DNA of 64,000 nt from DASRHK01 sp963776465 (GCA_963776465.1 CAVZMV010000002.1:682001-746000); one strand, 5' to 3'; shown: positions 36,896 through 46,429, numbered from the stretch's first letter. Notes: generated by a model from the sequence alone, not told the origin. Program-made: numbers and translations.

Positions 36896-39456
36896 GATTG
36901 CAGCGCGTTGGCCGGGCGCACGCGCAGCCGCAGCTGCTGCAGTCCCGACAAGGGTTCGAGATCGCCTGAGAAGATCGTGCCTTCAGCCGAGGATTCCGCC
37001 GGCTGCAGCGCCATGATGCAGTCGGTGGAGAACTTGCTGCTGGCGTCGGCGTGCCCCAGCACGCACTCGACTGCGACGTCGCCGGCGGCAAGGCCGTTGA
37101 GCTGCACCAGCGCCTTGAGCTTCAGGCGCTCGCCGTGATCCAGCGATGGCGGCGGCGGCTCGACCAGCCGCAGGCGCACGCCGGCCCAGGCATCGCGCAC
37201 CCTGCGCTTCCATTGCGCCAGCGCCTGCGCGGCGCCGTCGACCGGAAGCCGCCGCGTCTGTCGCGCGGCGGGACCATAGAAGTCGCGCACGTAGTCCATG
37301 ACCATGCGCGCAGAGTTGTAGCGGGGGATCATCGTCTTCATCGAGTTCCGGGCGATGCGGATCCATTCCGGCGCGTAGCCGGCGTTCTGCGCGCCGTAAT
37401 ACAGCGGCGCCACCTGATGCTCGACGATGTCCAGCAGCTGGCGGCACTCCTCCTCGTCGCGGCGGCGGCGCGCGGCTTCGTCGTCGTGCAGGTGCGCCCA
37501 GTACCGCGGGTCCACCGGCTCCACGGCGAAGCCATTGGGCCCGTCCGGGCCGTTGGCCACATAACCCTCGTCCCACCAGCCGTCGAGCACCGACACGTTG
37601 ACCACGCCGTTGATGCCGGCCTTCTCGCCGCTGGTGCCGCTGGCCTCCAGCGGGTACTCGGGGTTGTTGAGCCAGACGTCGCAGCCGCGCACCAGGTGGC
37701 GCGCCAGCCACATGTCGTAACCCTCCAGCACCAGCAGCCGGCCGACGAACTCCGGCTTCTGGCTGGTCTCGTAGAGCCGCTGGATCAGCGCCTGCCCCGG
37801 CATGTCGCGCGGGTGCGCCTTGCCCGCGAAGATCAGGATCGCCGGGCGCTGCGGGTCGTTGAGGATCCGCGACAGCCGCGCCTCGTCGGTGAGCAGCAGC
37901 GTCGCGCGCTTGTAGGTGGCGAAGCGGCGGGCGAAGCCGAGCACCAGCGTCGCGCTGTCCGCGTCGGCGACGTGGCGCAGCGTGCGGCCGATGATGGCGT
38001 CGGGCACCTCGTTGCGGCGCAGCTGCCGCTGCAGGCGCCGCGCCACCTCGCGCAGCATCCCGTGCTTGAGCTCGCGGCGCACGGCGCAGAAGCGCTCGTG
38101 CGGGATGTTGTCGATGCGGCGCCAGTAATCGGCGTCGAGCAGGCGCTCGCGCCAGTCGCGGAAGCTCTCGTGGAACAGCCGCGTCCAGGCGCCGGCGAGG
38201 AACGTGTGCAGGTGCACGCCGTTGGTGACGTGGCGGATCGGCACATCGCGCGCCGCCAGCTGCGGCCACAGGCCGCGCTCCATCTTGCGCGCCACGCGCC
38301 CGTGGATCTTGGACACGCCGTTGTGGAAGCGGCTGCCGCGCAGCGCGAACGTGGTCATGTTGAAGCGGCCGTGCTGCAGGTCGGCCATGGCCTCGCCGGT
38401 GCCCAGGCCCAGGAAGCGCTCCTCGCCGACGCCGAGCTGGCGCAGAAGCGGCTGCAGCAGCGCTCGCAGCTGCGGATTGTGGAAGACGTCGTGGCCCGAC
38501 GGGACCGGCGTGTGCGTGGTGAACACCTGGCTGCCGGCGACCAGCTCCAGCGCCGTGTCGAAGTCGCGGCCGCCGGAGATCTCCTCGCGCAGGCGCTCCA
38601 GGATGAGGAAGGCGGCATGGCCCTCGTTCATGTGGAACACCGTCGGTTTCAAGCCCAGCAGGCGCAGCGCGCGCAAGCCGCCGACGCCCAGCACCATCTC
38701 CTGACGGATGCGCGTGTCGGCGTCGCCGCCGTAGAGCTGGTGGGTGATGGCGCGATCGGCCGGCTCGTTCTCGGGCACGTCGGCATCCAGCAGGTACAGC
38801 CGCACGCGGCCGACGCGCGCCTGCCAGAGGCGCAGCTGCACGGTGCGCTCGCCGATCTCGGCGCGCACGCGCAGCTCGGCGCCGCTGCCGTCGACGCAGG
38901 CCTGCACCGGCAGGTCGGCGAAGTCCGACGCATGGGCGTGCGCGTGCTGCTTGCCGTGCGCGTCGATGGTCTGGGTGAAATAGCCCTGGCGATACAAAAG
39001 CCCGACGGCGACGAAGGGAACGCCAAGATCGCTCGCGGCCTTGCAGTGATCGCCGGCGAGGATGCCCAGGCCGCCCGAATAGATCGGCAGGCTCTCGTGC
39101 AGCCCGAACTCGGCGCAGAAGTAGGCGACGAGGTCGTGATCGGGATCCAGGTGCTGGGCGATCTCCGGACGCGGGGCCGCCGCAAGGTACGCGTCCAGCG
39201 ACGCCAGCGCGCGGCTGTAGTCCTCCAGGAAGTCGCGGTCCTCGGCGGCGCGGTCGAGCTTGCCCTGGGCGACGCGGCGCAGGAACAGCTTGGGGTTGTT
39301 GCCGCACGCGGACCACAGCTCGCGGTCGAGCCGCCAGAACAGGCCCCGGATGTCCGAGTCCCACGAGTACGCGAGATTGCCGGCGAGCTCGGGCAGGCGC
39401 GAGAGCTTGGGCGGGATCCTCGGGCGCAGCTCCAGAACGAACGTGGTCACGCTCAT
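36859..39456 (-). CDS. glgP: Alpha-glucan phosphorylase (short, DUF3417-containing type)
   Basis: This GT35 enzyme releases glucose-1-phosphate from the non-reducing ends of alpha-glucan. The 865-residue length, N-terminal DUF3417 (LAGNLAYSWD...LFWRLD, about residues 15-105) and GVGGLRALRLLG place it in the TIGR02094 branch rather than with E. coli GlgP/MalP. The pyridoxal-phosphate site is EASGTSGEKAGING with Lys612, followed by VLDGWWDEGY. The start at 39456 was chosen because the conserved N-terminal domain begins there; the frame extends further upstream. It faces treY and is divergent from mtfA 80 bases away. Confidence 0.95.
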   Translation of the reverse strand: MSVTTFVLELRPRIPPKLSRLPELAGNLAYSWDSDIRGLFWRLDRELWSACGNNPKLFLRRVAQGKLDRAAEDRDFLEDYSRALASLDAYLAAAPRPEIAQHLDPDHDLVAYFCAEFGLHESLPIYSGGLGILAGDHCKAASDLGVPFVAVGLLYRQGYFTQTIDAHGKQHAHAHASDFADLPVQACVDGSGAELRVRAEIGERTVQLRLWQARVGRVRLYLLDADVPENEPADRAITHQLYGGDADTRIRQEMVLGVGGLRALRLLGLKPTVFHMNEGHAAFLILERLREEISGGRDFDTALELVAGSQVFTTHTPVPSGHDVFHNPQLRALLQPLLRQLGVGEERFLGLGTGEAMADLQHGRFNMTTFALRGSRFHNGVSKIHGRVARKMERGLWPQLAARDVPIRHVTNGVHLHTFLAGAWTRLFHESFRDWRERLLDADYWRRIDNIPHERFCAVRRELKHGMLREVARRLQRQLRRNEVPDAIIGRTLRHVADADSATLVLGFARRFATYKRATLLLTDEARLSRILNDPQRPAILIFAGKAHPRDMPGQALIQRLYETSQKPEFVGRLLVLEGYDMWLARHLVRGCDVWLNNPEYPLEASGTSGEKAGINGVVNVSVLDGWWDEGYVANGPDGPNGFAVEPVDPRYWAHLHDDEAARRRRDEEECRQLLDIVEHQVAPLYYGAQNAGYAPEWIRIARNSMKTMIPRYNSARMVMDYVRDFYGPAARQTRRLPVDGAAQALAQWKRRVRDAWAGVRLRLVEPPPPSLDHGERLKLKALVQLNGLAAGDVAVECVLGHADASSKFSTDCIMALQPAESSAEGTIFSGDLEPLSGLQQLRLRVRPANALQSHPLELGLVVWA

Positions 39457-39536
39457 GGCAGGCGGATCGAAGCGCGTTGGTGTGCGTAGGGCCTTCAACA
39501 GACAATAGCCGATCCATTGGGTTGCATTCACTTGCC

Positions 39537-40232
39537 ATGATCGAAGGCCTGATCGCGCAGCGCGTGCCGCAGGTGCAGCTGCTCGACGCCGCGCAGCGGC
39601 CCGCGTATTTCCGGCGCGTGTCGGAGTTCCTGTCGAGCAAGCGCTTCGTCGGCTGCGCCGGTCTTGCGCTCGACGACGAGATGCGCGCGCTGATCGCGGC
39701 GCTCGCCTGCCTGCTGATCCTGCGGCCGCAGGCGCCGGTGTTCCCGCGTCTGCGCAGCGTGCTGGTGTATCCCGGCGCGTTCCTGGTGCCCGGGATCCAG
39801 GATGAGCATGGCCTGGTGTGGGACGAGGCCGAGGAGCGCATCGGCGAATCCTGGGGCGGCGACCGGGTGATCCTGTCGTGGCCCGACGTGGAGGCCGGGC
39901 TCGACGGCGGCGACGTCAACGTCGTGGCGCACGAGTTCGCGCACCAGCTGGACGATCACAAGGGCGGCGCCGAAGGCGCGCCCACGCAAGTCGATGCGGC
40001 GCGCTGGGCGCACGTGATGCGCACGGAGTACGAGCGGCTGCAGCGGCACCGACGGCCGCCGGTGCTGGACCCTTACGGCGCGCAAAGCCCGGCGGAGTTC
40101 TTCGCGGTGGCGACCGAGGCGTACTTCCAGCGCGGCGCTGCGTTGCAGCGCCATCACCCGGAGCTCTACGCCCTCCTGCGCGACTACTACCTGCTCGACA
40201 CCGCGCGGCTCGGCGTTACGCCGCCTGCATGA
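39537..40232 (+). CDS. mtfA: MtfA-like zinc peptidase
   Basis: A 231-residue cytoplasmic protein of the MtfA family. It has the zinc motif HEFAH (His132, Glu133, His136) and a downstream AEFFAVATEAYF helix that supplies the third ligand. In E. coli, MtfA binds the glucose repressor Mlc and so affects ptsG, and it has aminopeptidase activity. The start at 39537 fits the family N-terminus; an in-frame ATG-like codon at 39477 adds unrelated residues. The gene sits between glgP and glgA, pointing toward glgA with a 17-base 3' overlap, which suggests, without proving, a regulatory or housekeeping link to carbon storage. Confidence 0.88.
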   Translation: MIEGLIAQRVPQVQLLDAAQRPAYFRRVSEFLSSKRFVGCAGLALDDEMRALIAALACLLILRPQAPVFPRLRSVLVYPGAFLVPGIQDEHGLVWDEAEERIGESWGGDRVILSWPDVEAGLDGGDVNVVAHEFAHQLDDHKGGAEGAPTQVDAARWAHVMRTEYERLQRHRRPPVLDPYGAQSPAEFFAVATEAYFQRGAALQRHHPELYALLRDYYLLDTARLGVTPPA

Positions 40233-41694
40233 GCGGCGCGGCCTCGGACGCGTAGAGGCCCAGGTATTTCTGCGCCGAGCCGCGCCAGCTGAAGTCGCTG
40301 GCCATGGCGTTGTGCTGCAGCTGCCGCCAGCGCTGCGTCGAGGATTGGTATGTGGCCACGCAGCGCCGCAGCGCACCCAGCAGTCCGCCGCGGCTGGCCT
40401 CGTCGAACACGTAGCCGGTGCCGCGCGCGGTGTCGTCGTGCGCGTCTGCGTCGGCCACGCTGTCGGCCAGCCCGCCGACGCGCCGCACCAGCGGCAGCGT
40501 GCCGTAGCGCATGGCGTAGAGCTGCGTCAGGCCGCAGGGCTCGAAGCGCGAGCCGTGCACCAGGATGTCGCCGCCGCCGTGCAGGCGATGCGCCATCTGC
40601 TCGGAATAGTCGATGCGCACCGAGGCTCGGCCCGGATAAGCCTGCGCCGCCCGCTGGAATCCGGCTTCCAGATCGCGATCGCCGCGGCCCAGCAGCGCGA
40701 ACTGCAGGTTCGGGGTGGCGCCCATCATCTCCGGCAGCGCGTCGAGCACCACGTCGGCCATCTTCTGCGGCGTGATGCGGCTGATGAACACCGCCAGCGG
40801 CGCGTTGGCATCGACCTTCAGGCCCAGCTCGGCCTGCAGCTGCGCCTTGCAGGCGTCCTTGCCGCCGCAATCGGCGCGCGAGTAGCGCTGCGCCAGATGC
40901 ACGTCGCTGGCCGGGTTCCACAGCTCCTGATCGATGCCGTTCATGATGCCGACGAGGTCGCCGGCGCGGGCGCGCAGCAGGCCGTCGAAGCCGCAGCCGA
41001 ACTCAGGCGTGCAGATCTCGCGCGCGTAGGTCGGCGACACGGTGGTGATCTTGTCGGCGTAGCGGATGCCGGCTTTCAGGTACGAGAAGCTGCCGTAGAA
41101 CTCCGCGCCGTCGACGCCCATCGCCGCGGTGGGGATGTCGAGCCCGCCGAGCACGTCGAAGCCGAACTTGCCGGCGAAGGCGGCGTTGTGGATGGTGAAG
41201 ACGGTGCGCGGGCGCGGGTGCGGCGCGAAGCCGATCAGCAGCGGTGTCAGGCCCGCGTGCCAGTCATGGCAGTGCACGACGTCGGGCTGCCAGTCCAGGC
41301 CGGCATTGCCGAGGCCCACGCGGGCGGCGGCGTGCGAGAGCACCCCGAAGCGGCGCGCGTTGTCCGGCCAGTCGATGCCGTTGTCGTCCGAATACGGCGT
41401 GCCGCCGCGCTGATAGAGCGGCGCGCTCACCACCAGGTACACCGGCATGCCCGTGCTCGTGCGGCCGGCGACCAGGCTCACGGGCGCGCCGGCGATGGTG
41501 CCAAGGTCGGCGACGGTGCGCGGCGCCTCCAACTGGTCGAGCGCGGATGGATACGCCGGCAGCAGCAGCCGCACGTCGGTGTCGAAGCGCGCCAGCGCCT
41601 GCGGCAGGGCGGACACGACGTCCGCCAGGCCGCCGGTCTTGGCCAGCGGATAGGCTTCTGCAGCGACGATCAGGACCTTCGGCCGCGTTTGCAC
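40216..41694 (-). CDS. glgA: Glycogen synthase, GT5 family
   Basis: GlgA extends alpha-1,4-glucan from ADP-glucose. The 492-residue protein shows the KTGG nucleotide-sugar motif at residues 19-22, HCHDWHAGL, a FTIHNAAFAG segment, KTTVSPTYAREI and the C-terminal HGSRFEPCGLTQLYAMRYG. The start codon is GTG at 41694, preceded by GGGGGGAG at a short spacing of three bases. It is not the mycobacterial GlgM/GlgA-GT4 type that makes maltose-1-phosphate. No glgC (ADP-glucose supply) is in the window. A strong sigma-54-type core promoter lies 36 bases upstream. Its 3' end overlaps convergent mtfA. Confidence 0.95.
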   Translation of the reverse strand: MQTRPKVLIVAAEAYPLAKTGGLADVVSALPQALARFDTDVRLLLPAYPSALDQLEAPRTVADLGTIAGAPVSLVAGRTSTGMPVYLVVSAPLYQRGGTPYSDDNGIDWPDNARRFGVLSHAAARVGLGNAGLDWQPDVVHCHDWHAGLTPLLIGFAPHPRPRTVFTIHNAAFAGKFGFDVLGGLDIPTAAMGVDGAEFYGSFSYLKAGIRYADKITTVSPTYAREICTPEFGCGFDGLLRARAGDLVGIMNGIDQELWNPASDVHLAQRYSRADCGGKDACKAQLQAELGLKVDANAPLAVFISRITPQKMADVVLDALPEMMGATPNLQFALLGRGDRDLEAGFQRAAQAYPGRASVRIDYSEQMAHRLHGGGDILVHGSRFEPCGLTQLYAMRYGTLPLVRRVGGLADSVADADAHDDTARGTGYVFDEASRGGLLGALRRCVATYQSSTQRWRQLQHNAMASDFSWRGSAQKYLGLYASEAAPLMQAA

Positions 41695-41722
41695 GGGCTC
41701 CCCCCAAGACGTTTGTTGTCTG

Positions 41723-41742
41723 ACAGCACTGGCAAGTGCTGT
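41723..41742. promoter_or_regulatory. Perfect inverted repeat upstream of glgA
   Basis: ACAGCACT and AGTGCTGT form perfect 8-base arms around GGCA. The dyad overlaps the -12 part of the proposed sigma-54 promoter, so it could be an operator or only a side effect of the promoter sequence; without a T-run it is not a terminator. Confidence 0.5.
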
Positions 41743-41746
41743 GCCA
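41731..41746 (-). promoter_or_regulatory. Probable sigma-54 (RpoN) promoter of glgA
   Basis: On the minus strand the sequence reads TGGCAC-AGCAC-TTGC, an exact match to the TGGCAC-N5-TTGC core, with GG and GC ten bases apart as required at -24/-12. Transcription would start near 41720, 26 bases before the GTG start of glgA. No enhancer-binding-protein site is identified. Confidence 0.6.
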
Positions 41747-41856
41747 CAGGGATTCTGGCTTTAAGTCCGTCAGCGGACAGACAAGCGCAGGGTTGCGGGG
41801 GCTGCAAACTGCAAGAGGTGCCGTGCGTCGACAGTGCAATGCGCAGCGGTCAGCGA

Positions 41857-42417
41857 TTATTTTTTGACCTTGACGAGATAGCTCTGAATGGAGTTCTCCG
41901 CCAGGCGCGCCAGCAGCGCCTGCACCTTGGCCTGGTCCTTCTCCGGCCCGATGCGCACGCGGAACCAGGTGTCCTTGTCGTCGATCGTCACCTGCTCCAC
42001 GCGGGACTCGATGCCCACCAGCGCGAGCTTGGCTTTCTGCGAATCGGCCTCCGCGCGCGAGCGGAATGATCCCACCTGGATGATGTACTCGCCGGGCTGG
42101 GCGATCGCCGGCGCCGTGTCCTTGCCTTTCTCGGACTTGGCTCCGGGGATCACCACCTCGTAGCTGGGCAGCATCTCGTAGAACGAGAAGCGGGTCGGCT
42201 CCTTGGGCGGGACCGGTACCGGCTTCTTGGCCTCGACCGCGACGACGGCGGGCGCGGCGCCAGGCGGCCGCGCGACCGGTCGGCCGATGTAGACGAATGC
42301 GGCGACGGCCAGGCCGAGCGACAGGCCACCGAGGGCCCACAGCCAGCTTGGGACCGCGCCGCGATTGCGGGCTTGGCGCGATGCGGCGGGCTTGCGGTTG
42401 GCGTAGTCGCGGGACAT
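41857..42417 (-). CDS. SPOR domain membrane protein (FtsN-like)
   Basis: A 186-residue protein with an Arg/Lys-rich cytoplasmic start, one membrane helix at about 24-44, a Pro/Ala/Lys-rich periplasmic linker and a SPOR domain at about 105-184 (YIIQVGSFRSRAEAD...RVRIGP). SPOR domains bind denuded septal peptidoglycan, so the protein probably acts at the division site or in the cell wall. Its start follows the argS stop with no gap, and in many proteobacteria a SPOR/FtsN gene follows priA-argS in the same way. It ends 162 bases before glgA. Confidence 0.9.
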   Translation of the reverse strand: MSRDYANRKPAASRQARNRGAVPSWLWALGGLSLGLAVAAFVYIGRPVARPPGAAPAVVAVEAKKPVPVPPKEPTRFSFYEMLPSYEVVIPGAKSEKGKDTAPAIAQPGEYIIQVGSFRSRAEADSQKAKLALVGIESRVEQVTIDDKDTWFRVRIGPEKDQAKVQALLARLAENSIQSYLVKVKK

Positions 42418-44208
42418 CTAGGGCGCGTCGTCCTTGGCGCTCATCTGCTGCGGAGCGGAGACGCCGAGTATGCCAAGGCCGTTGGCCAGGACCACGCGCG
42501 TCGCCGCGATCAGCGCCAGGCGCGCCGCCTGCAGCTCGGCGTCGTCGAGCAGGAAGCGGTGCGCGTTGTAGTAGCTGTGCAGCGCGTCGGCGAGCTCGTT
42601 CTTCAGATAGAACGCCAGCGTGTGCGGCGCGTGATTGGCGGCGGCAGCGCGCAGCACCTCGGGGTAGCGTGCCAGCGCTGCGAGCAATGCTTTCTCGTGC
42701 TCGTTGTCCAGGCGCGGCAGCGCCGCAAGGCCCGCTTCCTGCTGCCAGGTGCCGCCACGCTCGGCCAGCTGCGCGAACACGCTGCAGATACGCGCGTGCG
42801 CGTACTGCACGTAGAACACAGGGTTCTCGGTGCTGCGCTCGCGCGCCAGGTCGATGTCGAACTCCAGGTGCTGGTCGTGCGAGCGCATCAGGTAGAAGAA
42901 CCGCGTCGCGTCGGTGCCGGCTTCACTGATGAGATCCTGCAGCGTGACGAAGTTGCCGCTGCGCTTGCCCATGCGTCCGGAAGACAGCGTCACGAACTGG
43001 AAGATGGTCACGTGCAGGACGTCGGTCCGCCCGGTGAGGAGCTCCATGGCCGCGCGGATGCGCGCCAGCAGGCCGTGGTGATCGGCGCCCCAGACGTTGA
43101 TCAGCTGTCCGCCGCGCTGCATCTTGTCGACGTGGTAGGCCAGGTCGTTGCCGAAGTAGGTGGCGGTGCCGTTGGCGCGCACCAGCACGCGGTCCTTGTC
43201 GTCGCCGCGCTCGGACGTGCGGAACCACAGCGCCCCGTCCTTCTCGTAGGTGTGCCCGGAGGCGCGCAGCTCGCCGCGCGCCTTGTCCGCCGCGCCGGAC
43301 TCCACCAGCTCGCGCTCCGAATACCAGCGGTCGAAGCGCACGCCGAAGCCGTCGAGCGTGGCGCGGATGCCGGCGAGCTGATCGGCCACGGCCAGGCGCT
43401 GCACCGTCGCGTAGTCCGCGCCGAGGAGCTGGCGCACGCGCGCGATCAGCGCCTCGAGGTACGCCTCCTGCCCGGCCTTGACCCGGTCCTTCTCCTCGTC
43501 GCTCGCGCCTTCGGCGGCGACCGGCTCCTCCGGCAGGCCGGAAAAAATCCCTGTCGCCGGTTGGAAGAACCTGCGCCCGTGCTCGGCGGCGAGCTTGTCG
43601 GCGGTGGCGCGCAGGTAATTTCCCGGGTAGCCGCGCGCCGGGATCTTCACGGTCTCGCCGAGCAGCTCCAGGTAGCGCAGCCAGGCGCTCACCGCGAGCA
43701 CGTCGACCTGCCGGCCTGCGTCGTTGACGTAGTACTCGCGCAGGACGTTCCAGCCGGTGGCGGCCAGGATGTTGGCGAGGCTGTCGCCGTAAGCGGCGCC
43801 GCGGCCGTGCCCGACGTGCAGCGGCCCGGTCGGGTTCGCCGACACGAACTCCACCATCACGCGCTTGTCGGCCTGCGGCGCGACGCGGCCGAAGTTCGTG
43901 CCCGCGGCGAGCACGTCGCGCACGACGGATTGAAACGCGTCGCGCCCCAGGAAGAAGTTGATGAAGCCCGGTCCGGCGATCTCCACCTTGGTCACCTGCG
44001 GCGACACGGGCAGGTGAGCGACCAGCGCCTCGGCCACTGCGCGCGGCGGCTTGCCCAGGGACTTGGCCAGCGCCAGCGCCACGTTGGTGGCGAAGTCGCC
44101 GTGCTTGGCGTCCTTGGTCGCGTCGATGTTGATCGTGGCGGGCGCGACGCCCTCGCCGAAGGCAGCGACCACGGCTTGCCGAACGAGGTCTTGGAGGTGG
44201 GGTTTCAT
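42418..44208 (-). CDS. argS: Arginyl-tRNA synthetase
   Basis: ArgRS charges tRNA-Arg with arginine in the cytoplasm. The 596-residue length matches class I ArgRS. The ATP-binding HIGH motif appears as HVGHGRGAAYGD after FVSANPTGPL, and the KMSKS equivalent as SGRMGKRSGNF. The N-terminal Add-1 domain and the C-terminal anticodon-binding DALR domain, ending in ANGLGILGV, are complete. It lies 47 bases downstream of priA and directly abuts the SPOR gene, so the three probably form one operon. Confidence 0.97.
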   Translation of the reverse strand: MKPHLQDLVRQAVVAAFGEGVAPATINIDATKDAKHGDFATNVALALAKSLGKPPRAVAEALVAHLPVSPQVTKVEIAGPGFINFFLGRDAFQSVVRDVLAAGTNFGRVAPQADKRVMVEFVSANPTGPLHVGHGRGAAYGDSLANILAATGWNVLREYYVNDAGRQVDVLAVSAWLRYLELLGETVKIPARGYPGNYLRATADKLAAEHGRRFFQPATGIFSGLPEEPVAAEGASDEEKDRVKAGQEAYLEALIARVRQLLGADYATVQRLAVADQLAGIRATLDGFGVRFDRWYSERELVESGAADKARGELRASGHTYEKDGALWFRTSERGDDKDRVLVRANGTATYFGNDLAYHVDKMQRGGQLINVWGADHHGLLARIRAAMELLTGRTDVLHVTIFQFVTLSSGRMGKRSGNFVTLQDLISEAGTDATRFFYLMRSHDQHLEFDIDLARERSTENPVFYVQYAHARICSVFAQLAERGGTWQQEAGLAALPRLDNEHEKALLAALARYPEVLRAAAANHAPHTLAFYLKNELADALHSYYNAHRFLLDDAELQAARLALIAATRVVLANGLGILGVSAPQQMSAKDDAP

Positions 44209-44255
44209 GGGGCGCGGATTCTACCGTGGTGGACGCGCCGCGCGCGCCTGGATTT

Positions 44256-46418
44256 TCAGAACAGATCCGCCGGATCGACGTCGACCGACCAGCGCACGCG
44301 TCGCGCTTCGGGCAGCTGCTCGATCTGCGGCAGGCACTCCGACAGCAGCTTCTGCAACGGCGGCCGCGTCGCCGACTGCAGCAGCAACTGCGCGCGATAG
44401 CGCCCAGCGCGCCGCTCCATCGGCGAGGCCACCGGCTCGCCGACCCGCATCCGGCTCGGCGCTCCGATGCGCTTGCGCGCCGCGGCGAGGAACTCCAGCG
44501 CCGCCGCCGGCGCCACCGACTCGGCACGCAGCAGCGCCAGATGCGCGAACGGCGGCATCTGCAGGCTCTGCCGCTCTTGCAGCAGCGCCTCGCACAATCC
44601 GTCGTAGCCTTTCGACAGCAGCAGCTTGAGCATCGGATGCGATGGCTCGCGCGTCTGCAGGATCACCTGTGCCGGTCCGCCCGAGCGCCCCGCGCGGCCC
44701 GCGACCTGCGTGATGATCTGGCCGACGCGCTCCAGCGCGCGGAAGTCGGAGCCGTACAGCGCCTGATCGGCGGAGACGATGCCCACCAGCGACAGCCGCG
44801 TGAAGTCGTGGCCCTTGGCCAGCAACTGCGTCCCTACCAGCACCTGCACGGCGCCGGAGCCGATATCGGCGAGCAGGCGCTGCAATTCGCCGGCCTTGGC
44901 CAGCCGGTCGGAGTCCATGCGCTCGACCCGCATCTGCGGGAAGCGCTCGCGCAGCGTCTGCTCGACGCGCTCGGTGCCCTGACCCAACGGCTTCAAGTCC
45001 GTCGCCGCGCAGCTGGGGCATGCTTTCGGCGCGGCGCTCTGCGCGCCGCAGTGGTGACACACCAGGCGCGCGCCGTAGCGATGCATCGACAGCCGCGCGT
45101 CGCAGCGCTTGCACGCCGCGATCCAGCCGCAGGCTTCGCACAAGAGCGTCGGCGCGTAGCCGCGACGATTGAGGAACAGCAGCACCTGGCCGCCGGCGCC
45201 GACGTGGCGCTCCACCGCTTCCAGCAGCGGCGGCGACAGCCCGCCTTCCAGCGGCCGCGTGCGCACGTCGAGCAGCTGGATCTGCGGCGGCGCCTCGTCG
45301 CTCGATCGCTTGCGCAGGTGCAGGTGCCGGTAGCGGCCGCTGCGCGCGTGCTGCAGCGATTCCAGTGAGGGCGTCGCGCTGCCCAGGATCGCCGGTATGC
45401 CGGCGTGGCGCGCGCGCCAGATCGCAAGGTCGCGCGCAGAGTAGCGAAGCCCGTCCTGCTGCTTGTAGGAGGTGTCGTGCTCCTCGTCGACCACCACCAG
45501 CCCCAGCCGCGCGAACGGCACGAACACCGCAGAGCGCGTGCCGATGACGACGCCGGCCTCGCCCGAGCGCGCGCGCAGCCAGCTCTGCGTGCGCTCGGTC
45601 TCGCTCATCCCCGAATGGAACGCGGCGACGGTGGAGCCGAGCCGGCGCTGGAAGCGCTCGACCAGCTGCGGCGTGAGGCCGATCTCCGGCGCCAGCACCA
45701 GCGCCTGCTTGCCGTTGCGCACGAGCTCGGCGATGCGCTGCAGGTAGACCTCGGTCTTGCCGCTGCCGGTCACGCCCTGCAGCAGCGTCACGGCGAATCC
45801 CGGCGGATCCGCCTCCAGCGCGCGGAGCGCCTGCGCCTGCTCGGATGTCGGCGTCGGCGGCTGCTCGGTCCCGGCCTGCGCTGCGGGCGCTACCGCGACC
45901 GCCTCGACCCAGCCCTCGCGCAGCGCGCGGCGCACGGCGGCGCCGCGCAACGCTACGGTTTCCGAAGCAGCCAGCGCCGCGAGCAGCCTGCGCAGCTGGG
46001 TGGCGCGCGTCGGCATCGTCACGAGCGCTTCGCGACCCCGCGCGGTGATGCGCAGCTGTCGCTCCCGCTTCATCAGCGCCGGCCCGCCGCGGCGCAGAAG
46101 CCCCGGCAGCGCCGTGGCGAACACCTCTCCGGGCGGATGCTGGTAATAGTCCGCGGCGAAGTGGCACAGCGCCAGCAGGTCCGGCGGCAGCAGCGGGCCG
46201 TCGTCGAGCACGTCCTCGATCGGCTTGTAATCACGCGCGTCCGAGCCCGTGGCCGGGCGCGGCGCCGAGGTCGCGATGCCGACGAGTTTTCGCCGCCCGA
46301 AGGCGATGCGCACTCGCGCGCCCGGCGCAAGAGGGGGGGCGGCCGAAATGGGCACAAAATAGTCAAACGTCTGCCGCAGCGGCGTCGGCACGGCGACGGA
46401 GACGAGCAGGCGCGTCAT
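44256..46418 (-). CDS. priA: Primosomal protein N' (replication restart helicase)
   Basis: PriA recognises stalled forks and loads the replisome. The 720-residue protein has an N-terminal 3'-end-binding domain, the helicase Walker A GVTGSGKT, DEEH, GSATPSLES and QVAGRAGR motifs, and the zinc-binding insert with paired cysteines CEACGW, CKRC, CHHC and CPSC. Length is like E. coli PriA (732). ATG 46418 begins a conserved N-terminus. A DnaA-box-like 9-mer lies 11 bases before the start codon. Confidence 0.97.
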   Translation of the reverse strand: MTRLLVSVAVPTPLRQTFDYFVPISAAPPLAPGARVRIAFGRRKLVGIATSAPRPATGSDARDYKPIEDVLDDGPLLPPDLLALCHFAADYYQHPPGEVFATALPGLLRRGGPALMKRERQLRITARGREALVTMPTRATQLRRLLAALAASETVALRGAAVRRALREGWVEAVAVAPAAQAGTEQPPTPTSEQAQALRALEADPPGFAVTLLQGVTGSGKTEVYLQRIAELVRNGKQALVLAPEIGLTPQLVERFQRRLGSTVAAFHSGMSETERTQSWLRARSGEAGVVIGTRSAVFVPFARLGLVVVDEEHDTSYKQQDGLRYSARDLAIWRARHAGIPAILGSATPSLESLQHARSGRYRHLHLRKRSSDEAPPQIQLLDVRTRPLEGGLSPPLLEAVERHVGAGGQVLLFLNRRGYAPTLLCEACGWIAACKRCDARLSMHRYGARLVCHHCGAQSAAPKACPSCAATDLKPLGQGTERVEQTLRERFPQMRVERMDSDRLAKAGELQRLLADIGSGAVQVLVGTQLLAKGHDFTRLSLVGIVSADQALYGSDFRALERVGQIITQVAGRAGRSGGPAQVILQTREPSHPMLKLLLSKGYDGLCEALLQERQSLQMPPFAHLALLRAESVAPAAALEFLAAARKRIGAPSRMRVGEPVASPMERRAGRYRAQLLLQSATRPPLQKLLSECLPQIEQLPEARRVRWSVDVDPADLF

Positions 46419-46429
46419 GTCGACCGATC

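Noticed and set aside
37051..39489. An 812-codon plus-strand open frame opposite glgP
   Set aside because: Antisense shadow; glgP has full family motifs on the other strand.
41771..41790. GTCCG-TCAG-CGGAC hairpin between glgA and the SPOR gene as a terminator
   Set aside because: Short stem without a T-run; not placed well for either strand.
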